Of a stretch of 34,745 nt of DNA, positions 24,712 to 32,035 are shown piece after piece. The translations under genes were made by a program, and so were the position numbers. Origin of the DNA: Sphingomonas segetis (GTDB lineage: Bacteria; Pseudomonadota; Alphaproteobacteria; Sphingomonadales; Sphingomonadaceae). Every line of letters begins with the position of its first letter. The stretch's first letter is position 1. The notes beneath the pieces are model-generated. The model searched no databases. It saw nothing but the letters and a program-made list of their open reading frames with translations, and was not told the DNA's origin. The DNA lies in assembly GCF_009720245.1 (NCBI RefSeq), contig NZ_WJSQ01000007.1:1-34745 (forward strand). Reading direction: 5' to 3'.

Positions 24712-26463
24712 GTGGCCCGCGTATTCCTGAGCTACGCACGCGAGGATGCCGATTCCGCCAGGCAATTGGCGGAAGCGATCGGTCGCGCTGGACACGAGAT
24801 ATGGTGGGACCGTCACCTCCACGGCGGCTCACAGTTCGCGACCGAAATCGACAAAGCGCTGAAGAATGCGGAGGCCGTGGTCGTCCTGTGGACGGATTCG
24901 TCGGTCAATTCGGCGTGGGTGCAGGACGAAGCCGCAGAAGGGCGCGACACCGGCCGCCTGGTGCCGATCAGCCTCAACGGCTGCCGGCCGCCCCTCGGCT
25001 TTCGCCAGTTCCACACTGTAGAGTTGGGCGCCTGGAATGGTGATGGCGATCCCGCGCATCTCGACGAGCTGCTGGAGGCGATCGGCAAGACCGCGGGAAC
25101 GGCAGCCGCTGCAACGCCGTCGACCACGCCTGCCGACGCCCCGCCCGAGCGAAAGATGTCGATCTGCGTGTTGCCCTTCGTGAACATGAGCGGTGAGCCC
25201 GAGCAGGAATATTTCAGCGACGGGATCAGCGAGGACATCATCACCGACCTGTCGAACGTTTCCGCTCTGTCGGTGGTGGCCCGCAACACCTCCTTCACGT
25301 TCAAGGGCGAATCTATCGACGTGAAGGAGATTGCCGAGAAGCTCTGTGTCACGCACGTGCTCGAAGGAAGCGTCCGCAAAGCGGGAGACAGGGTGCGGAT
25401 CACGGGACAGCTGATCGACGGCGCCAAGGGCGACCATGTCTGGGCCGCGCGCTATGACCGGGACCTCACCGACATCTTCGCCATCCAGGACGAAATCTCG
25501 AAAGCGATTGTCGAGGCGCTGAAGGTCAAGCTTCTGCCCGCGGAGAAGAAGAAGATCGAGCACCGCGGAACTTCCAATGTCGAAGCATACGACTTGTACC
25601 TGATGGCGCGGCAGCAATGGATCAGCGGCACCTTCGGAACCGTTCGCCGGGAGCAGTCGATCGCGCGTCTTTGCAGGCAGGCGACGCTGCTCGACCCGGA
25701 GTACGCGCAAGCCTGGGCGCTGATGGGGCTCGCGCAGCTCGAGCTGCGATTCGTCCATGGCCACGACGAGGACGCGCTTTCCGCAGCCGAGACGGCGTTG
25801 GAGATCAACCCAGGCCTCGCCGAAGCTCACTGCATCAAGGCTCGCTATCTGGAGGAGGAAAGCCGCACCGAAGAGGCAGAGAAACAGATTCGGACCGCTC
25901 TGAAGCTCGATCCGGAGTCATGGGAAGTGAATCGTGAAGTCGCGCGCATGCTCTTCCGCCACGGTCACATTCGCGAGGCTATTCCTTTTTTCGAGAAGGC
26001 TGCCTCGATGAACGATACCGATTGGCACAACCCGCTCATGCTTATGACCTGCTATGAAGGTATCGGTGACGAGGCGCAGCTCCGCCAGGCAGCCCTCAAG
26101 GTGCGCGACAGGGTGCAAATAGCGGTCGCCGCAGACCCGACCAACGGAACTGCCCTTGCCTCCGGTGCACACGCGCTCGGCGAATTGGGCGACAAGGACC
26201 GGGCGCGCGAGTGGATGCGCCGTGCGCTCGTTCTCGATCCTGACAATCTCGTGATGCGGTACAACAGCGCGTGCGCCATTCTGCGCCGCTTCGGCGATAA
26301 TCAAGAGGCGCTGAAGACACTGCAGCCGTTTTTCGAGGCGGTGACGAGCACGACCTGGGTGTGGCATGCGGAGGCGGATCCCGACATGGGCCCCATCCGC
26401 GACGATCCGCTGTTCAAGGAAATGCTTTCCGCCGCCAAGCAGCGGCTGGGCATGGCGGAATAA
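24712..26463 (+). CDS. TIR - FlgO/TolB-like - TPR protein (copy 1 of 3)
   Basis: Predicted soluble signalling protein, 583 residues. Residues 1-115 are a TIR domain: 'FLSYAREDADSARQLA', the BB-loop-like 'WWDRHLHGG', 'AEAVVVLWTDSSVNSAWVQDE', then 'RLVPISL'. Glu73 in 'SAWVQDE' aligns with the catalytic Glu of TIR NADases (SARM1 'DWVHKE'). After an Ala/Thr/Pro linker (118-147), residues 149-275 are a FlgO/TolB-like domain (COG5616 type): 'ICVLPFVNMS', 'FSDGISEDIITDLS', 'THVLEGSVRKAGDRVRITGQLID', 'IFAIQDEISKAI'. Residues 280-580 are TPR-like helices, such as 'AWALMGLAQLELRF' and 'WMRRALVLDPDN'. No signal peptide or membrane helix is present. The GTG start follows GGAGGAGGG. Whether it cleaves NAD, makes a signal or acts as a scaffold cannot be told. 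Confidence 0.87.
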   Translation: MARVFLSYAREDADSARQLAEAIGRAGHEIWWDRHLHGGSQFATEIDKALKNAEAVVVLWTDSSVNSAWVQDEAAEGRDTGRLVPISLNGCRPPLGFRQFHTVELGAWNGDGDPAHLDELLEAIGKTAGTAAAATPSTTPADAPPERKMSICVLPFVNMSGEPEQEYFSDGISEDIITDLSNVSALSVVARNTSFTFKGESIDVKEIAEKLCVTHVLEGSVRKAGDRVRITGQLIDGAKGDHVWAARYDRDLTDIFAIQDEISKAIVEALKVKLLPAEKKKIEHRGTSNVEAYDLYLMARQQWISGTFGTVRREQSIARLCRQATLLDPEYAQAWALMGLAQLELRFVHGHDEDALSAAETALEINPGLAEAHCIKARYLEEESRTEEAEKQIRTALKLDPESWEVNREVARMLFRHGHIREAIPFFEKAASMNDTDWHNPLMLMTCYEGIGDEAQLRQAALKVRDRVQIAVAADPTNGTALASGAHALGELGDKDRAREWMRRALVLDPDNLVMRYNSACAILRRFGDNQEALKTLQPFFEAVTSTTWVWHAEADPDMGPIRDDPLFKEMLSAAKQRLGMAE

Positions 26464-26469
26464 TCGGGC

Positions 26470-28218
26470 GTGGCGCGCATCTTTCTCAGCTACGCACGAG
26501 AGGACAGCGACGCCGCGAAGGAGCTGGCGGACGAGATCGGCCGCGCCGGCCACGAGGTGTGGTGGGACCAGCACATCCAGGGAGGCTCGCGCTTCAGCCG
26601 CGCGATCGACCAGGCGCTCAAGGATGCCGAGGCGGTCGTGGTCCTGTGGTCGGACACTTCCGTGGAATCGGCCTGGGTCCAGGACGAAGCGGCGGAGGGC
26701 CGCGACAGCGGGCGGCTCGTGCCGGTGCTCCTCGACCGCTGCAAGGCGCCGCTCGGCTTCCGCCAATTCCAATCGGTCGACATGTCGCGGTGGAGGGGCG
26801 GCGAGGGAGCGGAGCTCACCACGTTGCTCGAGGCGATCGCAAACACCGCAACGCCGGCGCAGGCGGAGCAGAAGGGCGCGGCAAGCACCAAGCCAGCGCC
26901 GACGACCCAGTTCTCCATCTGCGTGCTTCCGTTCGTGAATATGAGCGGCGATCCCGAACAGGAATATTTCAGCGACGGAATCACCGAGGACATCATCACC
27001 GATTTGTCCAAAGTCTCCGCGCTGCTGGTAATCGCGCGCAACACCGCCTTCGCCTTCAAGGGCAAGGTGATGGACGTGAAGGATGTTGCGCGTTCGCTCG
27101 ACGTCACCCACGTCATGGAAGGCAGCGTGCGCAAGGCCGGCGACCGCGTCAGGATTACCGCGCAGTTGATCGACAGCGCGACCGGTGGGCATGTGTGGGC
27201 CGATCGCTACGACCGCGACCTGACCGATATTTTCGCGATACAGGACGAGATTTCGAAGGCGATTGTCGCGGCGCTGCGCGTAAAGCTGCTGCCCGACGAG
27301 AAGAAAGCGATCGAGGCGCGTGGCACATCGAGCGTCGAGGCTTACAACCTGTACCTGATGGCACGGCAGCAATGGGTGACGGGCGACTATAGCGATGTCC
27401 GCCGCGACGAAACGATCGCGCGAATTTGCCGCCAAGCGCTGTCGTTCGATCCCAATTACGCCCAGGCTTGGGCACTGATGGCGCTTGCGCAAACGCAATT
27501 GCTCCTGATGCACGGAAGAGACGTCGACGCGCTTCCCGCCGCCGAGCGGGCGCTGGAAATCAATCCCGACATCGCCGAAGCCCATTGCGTCGTCGCGCAA
27601 CTGCTCGAGGAGCAGGGCAAGCAGGCCGAAGCGAATGAAAAAATGCAGACGGCGATGCGCCTGGACGGAGAATCGTGGGAGGTGAACCACGAGGCCGCGC
27701 GGCTGATGTTTCGACAGGGCCGAATTCGCGAAGCAATCCCGCTGTTCGAAAAGGCCGCTTCGCTGATGCAAAGCGACTGGCACAGTCCGATGATGCTGAC
27801 GACCTGCTATCAGAGCGTCGGCGACCAGGAGGCTTTGCTTCGGTTTGCGCGATTGGCGATCGAGCGCGCCGAGATAGCGGTTGCGAAAGACCCCACGAAC
27901 GCCCAAGCGCTCGCAGGCGGGTCAACCGCGCTCGCGCTCATTGGCGAGGAGCGCAGGGCGCGGGACTGGATCGATCGGGCACTGCTGGTCGATCCCGACA
28001 ATGTCATCATGCGATACAATCTCGCCTGTTCGCTGGCGGCTCGCCTGGAGGACAGAGATAGGGCGATCGAAGTGATGGAGCCTTATTTCGAGCGCGTGGC
28101 CAGCCTGACCCGAATCCGGCATCTGAGCGCTGATCCGGACATGGAGAACATTCGCGACGATGCGCGCTTTCAGGAGATGCTCGCCGCCGCCAAGCAGCGG
28201 CTCGGCATGTCGGTCTAG
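26470..28218 (+). CDS. TIR - FlgO/TolB-like - TPR protein (copy 2 of 3)
   Basis: Middle paralogue, 582 residues, starting at a GTG six bases after copy 1. TIR 1-115: 'FLSYAREDSDAAKELA', 'WWDQHIQGG', and 'SVESAWVQDEAAEGRDSGRLVP' with Glu73 kept. A linker of about 30 residues precedes the FlgO/TolB-like domain ('ICVLPFVNMSGDPEQEY', 'DGITEDIITDLS', 'THVMEGSVRKAGDRVRIT'). TPR-like repeats follow to the end ('WALMALAQTQLLLMHGRD', 'WIDRALLVDPDNV'). Copy-specific residues lie in the TIR loop, the linker and the TPR faces (for example 'TGDYSDV' where copies 1 and 3 have 'SGTFG'), so the copies may bind different partners. It lacks a strong ribosome-binding site (only CGGGC), which suggests translational coupling to copy 1. 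Confidence 0.87.
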   Translation: MARIFLSYAREDSDAAKELADEIGRAGHEVWWDQHIQGGSRFSRAIDQALKDAEAVVVLWSDTSVESAWVQDEAAEGRDSGRLVPVLLDRCKAPLGFRQFQSVDMSRWRGGEGAELTTLLEAIANTATPAQAEQKGAASTKPAPTTQFSICVLPFVNMSGDPEQEYFSDGITEDIITDLSKVSALLVIARNTAFAFKGKVMDVKDVARSLDVTHVMEGSVRKAGDRVRITAQLIDSATGGHVWADRYDRDLTDIFAIQDEISKAIVAALRVKLLPDEKKAIEARGTSSVEAYNLYLMARQQWVTGDYSDVRRDETIARICRQALSFDPNYAQAWALMALAQTQLLLMHGRDVDALPAAERALEINPDIAEAHCVVAQLLEEQGKQAEANEKMQTAMRLDGESWEVNHEAARLMFRQGRIREAIPLFEKAASLMQSDWHSPMMLTTCYQSVGDQEALLRFARLAIERAEIAVAKDPTNAQALAGGSTALALIGEERRARDWIDRALLVDPDNVIMRYNLACSLAARLEDRDRAIEVMEPYFERVASLTRIRHLSADPDMENIRDDARFQEMLAAAKQRLGMSV

Positions 28219-28226
28219 CGGCAGGG

Positions 28227-29978
28227 ATGGCACGCATCTTCCTCAGCTACGCCCGCGAAGACGCCGATTCGGCGAGACGAATCGCGCAAGCGGTTGGCGA
28301 CGCCGGGCACGAGGTCTGGTGGGACGAGCAAATCCACGGCGGATCGCGCTTCACTTCGGCCATCGACCAAGCGCTCAAGAACGCCGAAGCTGTCATCGTC
28401 TTGTGGTCGAAGGTTTCGGTCGAATCGGCCTGGGTCCAGGACGAAGCCGCCGAAGGCCGCGATAGTGGCCGGCTCGTACCGGTCCTGATCGGCGAGACCA
28501 AGCCGCCGCTGGGCTTCCGCCAGTTCCAGTCGATCGACCTGTCGCGCTGGAGCGGCCGCGACAGCCCCGAGCTGCACGGCCTCATCGACGCGATTGGGAA
28601 GATCGTCGGTAGCAGCGGGACCGCCAAACAGGCCCAGGCGGAAAGCGAGGGCAAACCCGACACGGCCTCCATCTGCGTGCTTCCGTTCGTCAACATGAGC
28701 GGCGACCCGGAGCAGGAATATTTCAGCGACGGCATCTCCGAGGACATCATCACCGACCTCTCCAAGGTTTCGGCGCTGCGGGTGATCGCCCGCAACAGCG
28801 TCTTCAACCTCAAGGGTCGGGCGATCGACATCAAGGAAGTCGCCGAGATGTTCGGCGTCAGCTACGTTCTGGAAGGAAGCGTCCGCAAGGCGGGAGACCG
28901 GGTGCGGATCACCGCGCAGCTGATCGACGGCAAGGGCGAGGATCACGTCTGGGCCGACCGCTACGACCGCGACCTCAACGACATTTTCGCCATCCAGGAC
29001 GAGATTTCCAAGGCGATCGTCGCGGCACTCCGCGTGAAGCTGTTGCCGAACGAAAGGAAGGCCATCGAGCGGCGCGGGACCAGCAATATCGAAGCTTACA
29101 AGCTCTACCTAATGGCGCGCCAGCACCTGATCAGCGGCACGTTTGGCGACATCCGCCGCGACGAGGCGATCGTCCGCATTTGCCGGCAGGCGACGGCGAT
29201 GGACCCCGACTACGCCCAGGCATGGGCGCTGATGGCGCTCGCCCAATCCGAGCTGCGTTTCTGGCATGGCAAGAAAGAAGATGCGCTGCCCGCCGCCGAG
29301 CGCGCTCTGTCGATGAACCCCGATTTGCCCGAGGCGCGCTGCGTCAAGGCCCGTTATCTCGAGGAGGAAGGGCGGCAAGAAGAGGCGAACAGGGAAATCG
29401 AAACCGCGCTGCGCCTGGATCCCGAATCGTGGGAAGTGAATCGCGAGGCGGCTCGGCTGATGTTCCGCGAAGGCCGGATCGACGCGGCCATTCCCTTATT
29501 CGAGAAAGCCGCGTCGTTGATGGACTCCGACTATCACAATGTGGCGATGCTGATGACTTGCTACGAATCGGTCGGAGACCATGACAAATTGATGGATGCG
29601 GCGAAGCGGACGCTCGAGCGCGCCGAGGCGGCGATCCAGAAAGACCCGACGAACGGCGCCGCGCTAGCCGTGGGTTCTGCTGCGCTGGCCCTGTTCGGCG
29701 AAGCCGATCGCGCAAACGAATGGATGCAGCGCGCGCTGTTGCTCGACCCCGACAATCTCTCGATGCGTTACAATTTGGCGTGCGCGCAGCTCACCAATTT
29801 GAAGGACAAGGAAGGCGCGCTGGCGATGCTCCAGCCGTTCTTCGAGCAGGTGACCGCACCTGCCCACATCCGTCACCTGGAGGTCGATCCGGACATGAAC
29901 GCTATCAGAGACGATGACCGGTTTCAGCAAATGCTGGCCGGCGCAAAGGCCCGGATGGGCATCGACAGCGCAGCCTAG
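28227..29978 (+). CDS. TIR - FlgO/TolB-like - TPR protein (copy 3 of 3)
   Basis: Last paralogue, 583 residues, with an ATG eight bases after copy 2 and a GCAGGG site. TIR 1-115: 'FLSYAREDADSARRIA', 'WWDEQIHGG', 'SVESAWVQDEAAEGRD' with Glu73 kept. The FlgO/TolB-like domain follows ('ICVLPFVNMSGDPEQEY', 'DGISEDIITDLSK', 'SYVLEGSVRKAGDRVRIT', 'DLNDIFAIQDEIS'), then TPR-like repeats ('WALMALAQSELRFWHGKKE', 'WMQRALLLDPDNLSMRYN'). The C-terminal block 'DPDM.(A/E/P)IRDD..F..ML' is shared by all three. In the TPR part it reads closer to copy 1 ('LISGTFG', 'CVKARYLEEE'). It converges with the FecR-like gene after 33 bases, with no clear terminator. Confidence 0.87.
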   Translation: MARIFLSYAREDADSARRIAQAVGDAGHEVWWDEQIHGGSRFTSAIDQALKNAEAVIVLWSKVSVESAWVQDEAAEGRDSGRLVPVLIGETKPPLGFRQFQSIDLSRWSGRDSPELHGLIDAIGKIVGSSGTAKQAQAESEGKPDTASICVLPFVNMSGDPEQEYFSDGISEDIITDLSKVSALRVIARNSVFNLKGRAIDIKEVAEMFGVSYVLEGSVRKAGDRVRITAQLIDGKGEDHVWADRYDRDLNDIFAIQDEISKAIVAALRVKLLPNERKAIERRGTSNIEAYKLYLMARQHLISGTFGDIRRDEAIVRICRQATAMDPDYAQAWALMALAQSELRFWHGKKEDALPAAERALSMNPDLPEARCVKARYLEEEGRQEEANREIETALRLDPESWEVNREAARLMFREGRIDAAIPLFEKAASLMDSDYHNVAMLMTCYESVGDHDKLMDAAKRTLERAEAAIQKDPTNGAALAVGSAALALFGEADRANEWMQRALLLDPDNLSMRYNLACAQLTNLKDKEGALAMLQPFFEQVTAPAHIRHLEVDPDMNAIRDDDRFQQMLAGAKARMGIDSAA

Positions 29979-30011
29979 CAGCGACTTACGGCGCAGGCGT
30001 TCCCGGCGCGC

Positions 30012-30692
30012 CTAATTCGACTTGCTTGCGCTTGCGACAAGCAGGTCGAGCTGGTTCTGGCAGCCGTTCTCGATCAGCACCTTCGCAGTCCCGACGAGAT
30101 CGTTCGGCACGGCCCCCACCGTCACTACGTCGACGCTGCTCTTGTCGCCGGTGCCCGACCATTCGATCTGATATTGCTCGCCGCTCTTGACCGCCAGCGT
30201 GCCGGGCCAGGCCGTAAGCGCCTTGCCCGCAGCCCAGCTCAGCTTCTGCTTGCTCCCGTCGGAGGCCTGGACCTCGACGCTCGCCTCCGCCTCGGTATTC
30301 GGCCGCCACAGTTGCAGCTTGCTCGCGTCCGTGACGCAGACCTTGCCGCTCTGGGTCACGTCGATGTCCCAGATGCTCGGGTTATGCGCGACTTCGGCGG
30401 CACGGAGCGCTCCGAAGCGGCCGCGCTGGCTGGCGGCGGAGGCGAGGCTGATCTGGCTGGCCTCGAAGTTCCCGGGACCGCGCAGCGTCTTTGCCGCGCC
30501 GGGCCCGAGGATGGTCACCACGTCACCGCCCTGGAGCGTGATCTTGGCGCTGGCGGGAAGCGTCTTGCCCGGCGGATAGGCCTTGGCCGAGGGACCAAGC
30601 GATTTGACCACCACGACATTGGCCAGCGCCGCTGTCGAACTCAGGGCGATGGCAATCGCTGCGCCCCACAGCATCGGCTTCGCTCGCATCAT
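30012..30692 (-). CDS. Secreted FecR-like hypothetical protein
   Basis: Exported protein of 226 residues. The start at 30692 (MMRAKPMLWG) is set by AAGGAG six bases upstream; the frame reaches 30722 but overlaps the preceding gene. A signal peptide ends near 'STAALA'. The following part resembles a FecR-type beta domain: 'SAKITLQGGDVVTILGPGAAKTLRGPG'. The rest has beta-strand-like stretches with two cysteines ('GKVCVTDA', 'ENGCQNQL') that could form a disulfide. No anti-sigma N-terminus is present, so it is not a FecR regulator. Function unknown; last gene of a three-gene envelope operon. Confidence 0.72.
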   Translation of the reverse strand: MMRAKPMLWGAAIAIALSSTAALANVVVVKSLGPSAKAYPPGKTLPASAKITLQGGDVVTILGPGAAKTLRGPGNFEASQISLASAASQRGRFGALRAAEVAHNPSIWDIDVTQSGKVCVTDASKLQLWRPNTEAEASVEVQASDGSKQKLSWAAGKALTAWPGTLAVKSGEQYQIEWSGTGDKSSVDVVTVGAVPNDLVGTAKVLIENGCQNQLDLLVASASKSN

Positions 30693-30702
30693 TCCAACTC
30701 CT

Positions 30703-31407
30703 TCATTGCGCGTTCGCGACATTGTACTTGATGGCTTCGGCGCGCGTCAGGCAGCGCCGCGTCGATCCGTCTCCCGGCCCGTCAGGGACCGCCTTCTGCT
30801 GGTACATGATTTCGGTCAGCAGCTTTCGCGAGACGCCCATGCGGATCAGGAAGTCATTATCCTCGCTGGCGAGCAATGCCGAGTCCTGCTCGACGTCGCC
30901 GATCAGCCCGATCGCGTGATCGGTGCCCTTGGCGAGCTCCGACCGCACGGCTTGCTTGTCGGAGACGTGCGTGAACATGTGGACCGCGAAGATACCGCCT
31001 TCGTCGACGTAGCGGATGGCCCCGCCCATGAACATGAAATTGCAGGCGGAGAAGCAGGCCCAGCCATCCGGGATCCTGGTCGGAATGCCGCTCGCCCGAA
31101 TAACCTTCCCGGCGGCGTTGCCCGCGCGCGCGTCGCCGCCCGGCGACCGGAGCCAGATCTCCTGCACCGGATCGTTCGCCTTGAGTGCATCCTGCAGCCG
31201 CGCCGCAACATCCTCGTCGATCTGCCCCTCCGCCTTGAGCACTCGGACGCCGCCCACGGTCTCCAGCGTGAACTTCATGGCCGGGTAGGTCGACCAGTTG
31301 AGATATTGCGGGCAGGTCGGGTTGGCGGGATCCGCCGGCTGCGCCGCGGCCACGTTCACGAGCAGAAGGCAGGCCCCCAGGCCCATTTTGATGCGCCCCG
31401 AAATCAC
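30703..31407 (-). CDS. Periplasmic ClpP-like protein (COG3904 type)
   Basis: Predicted exported ClpP/crotonase-fold protein of 234 residues. The GTG at 31407 lies one base after the stop of the upstream gene, and the product has a signal peptide ending near 'NVAAAQ'. The fold is indicated by 'AEGQIDEDVAARL', 'EIWLRSPGGDARAGN' and 'GWACFSACNFMFMGGAIRYVDEGGIFAVHMF'. Ser120 in 'CFSAC' and His143 in 'AVHMF' are where ClpP-like enzymes have their catalytic Ser and His. The substrate is unknown. Cys32 in 'PTCPQYL' and others could form disulfides. The FecR-like gene follows. Confidence 0.8.
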   Translation of the reverse strand: MISGRIKMGLGACLLLVNVAAAQPADPANPTCPQYLNWSTYPAMKFTLETVGGVRVLKAEGQIDEDVAARLQDALKANDPVQEIWLRSPGGDARAGNAAGKVIRASGIPTRIPDGWACFSACNFMFMGGAIRYVDEGGIFAVHMFTHVSDKQAVRSELAKGTDHAIGLIGDVEQDSALLASEDNDFLIRMGVSRKLLTEIMYQQKAVPDGPGDGSTRRCLTRAEAIKYNVANAQ

Positions 31408-31408
31408 G

Positions 31409-31951
31409 TCACACCCTGACGTATGCGCTCGCGCCCTTGGCCCTGCACATCTTCTTCGGCACGGTCGTCTCTTCGCCATCGACGATCACCACGTCGGTGA
31501 CCGTCAGGCATTGGCCGCCATCGGCGAGCTGCTGCTGGCCAGTGACCTTCGAGGTGCCGGAGACGTTCGGCCGGCTTTCGCTAGTCCAGCTGACTTCGGT
31601 CCCGACGCCGCCGCGAACGGCCTGATCGGTCGCCTTGGCCGCTTGCTGCTGCTCCTTGCAGTCGAGCAGCTTGATGAGCTCGTCGCCGAGGTAGGATGCG
31701 GCCGGCATTGCGAGCGACCAAACCTGGCTGCTGACGCCGGCGCGGCCGAGTACGCCGCCGGCCAGACCTCCGAGCACGCTGCCGAACATCGACCGCTTGG
31801 CCTTCTTCTGCGCCGTGTCCTGGCACTTTTGGGGGTTGGCGGGTTGCGCCTGCGCATTGGGGTTCTGGGTCTGCGCGACAGCCTCGCCGCCGTTCAGGAC
31901 CGCTACCGGCGCGACCGCCAGCAGCCCGGTCAAAACCAAGGCACGCAACAT
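31409..31951 (-). CDS. Glycine-zipper surface-antigen-like exported protein
   Basis: Exported protein of 180 residues with a signal peptide (1-26, ending AVA). 'SMFGSVLGGLAGGVLGRAG' (about 54-72) is a glycine zipper as in the rickettsial 17-kDa surface antigen family. The C-terminal part 'VSWTSESRPNVSGTSKV...CLTVTDVVIVDGEETTVPKKMCRA' has the usual paired cysteines of that family. It lacks a lipobox Cys, so it is probably periplasmic or outer-membrane associated without a lipid anchor. First gene of the three-gene operon, with a GGGGGGAG ribosome-binding site and a good promoter upstream. Confidence 0.75.
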   Translation of the reverse strand: MLRALVLTGLLAVAPVAVLNGGEAVAQTQNPNAQAQPANPQKCQDTAQKKAKRSMFGSVLGGLAGGVLGRAGVSSQVWSLAMPAASYLGDELIKLLDCKEQQQAAKATDQAVRGGVGTEVSWTSESRPNVSGTSKVTGQQQLADGGQCLTVTDVVIVDGEETTVPKKMCRAKGASAYVRV

Positions 31952-31981
31952 TGACTCCCCCCCTTTATCGCTTCGTGGAGT

Positions 31982-32010
31982 GAATTATCCTTTGATTTTC
32001 ATAGGGTCAA
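31982..32010 (-). promoter_or_regulatory. Sigma-70-like promoter of the surface-antigen operon
   Basis: On the reverse strand TTGACC (-35, at 32005-32010) is followed after 17 bases by TAATTC (-10, at 31982-31987), with GATAAT overlapping it. It lies about 30 bases ahead of the ATG at 31951 and is the best promoter match I found in the window. Confidence 0.55.
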
Positions 32011-32035
32011 TGAAAGCAACGAGAATTGAGAGGGA

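Larger units (their letters stand above)
24712..29978 (+). repeat. Tandem triplication of a 1.75-kb TIR-FlgO-TPR gene
   Basis: Three head-to-tail genes of 1752, 1749 and 1752 bases are separated by only 6 and 8 bases. They have collinear proteins with identical domain order. DNA stays closely alike in the FlgO-like region, for example around 25201-25255, 26953-27010 and 28700-28765. Divergence elsewhere suggests old duplications kept by selection. A transposon is not visible at either end. Confidence 0.9.

Noticed and set aside
25918-27906. 662-residue open frame antisense to TIR copies 1 and 2
   Set aside because: It lies opposite two clearly homologous genes and crosses their junction. Long antisense frames are common in DNA of this GC content, and its sequence shows no domain.
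24644-29978. Recently acquired genomic island carrying the TIR triplet
   Set aside because: No tRNA, integrase, direct repeat or insertion sequence flanks it, and base composition and codon use look like those of the neighbouring genes by eye.
29979-30011. Terminator between TIR copy 3 and the FecR-like gene
   Set aside because: The 33-base convergent gap is GC-rich but I find no stable stem followed by a T-run in either direction.
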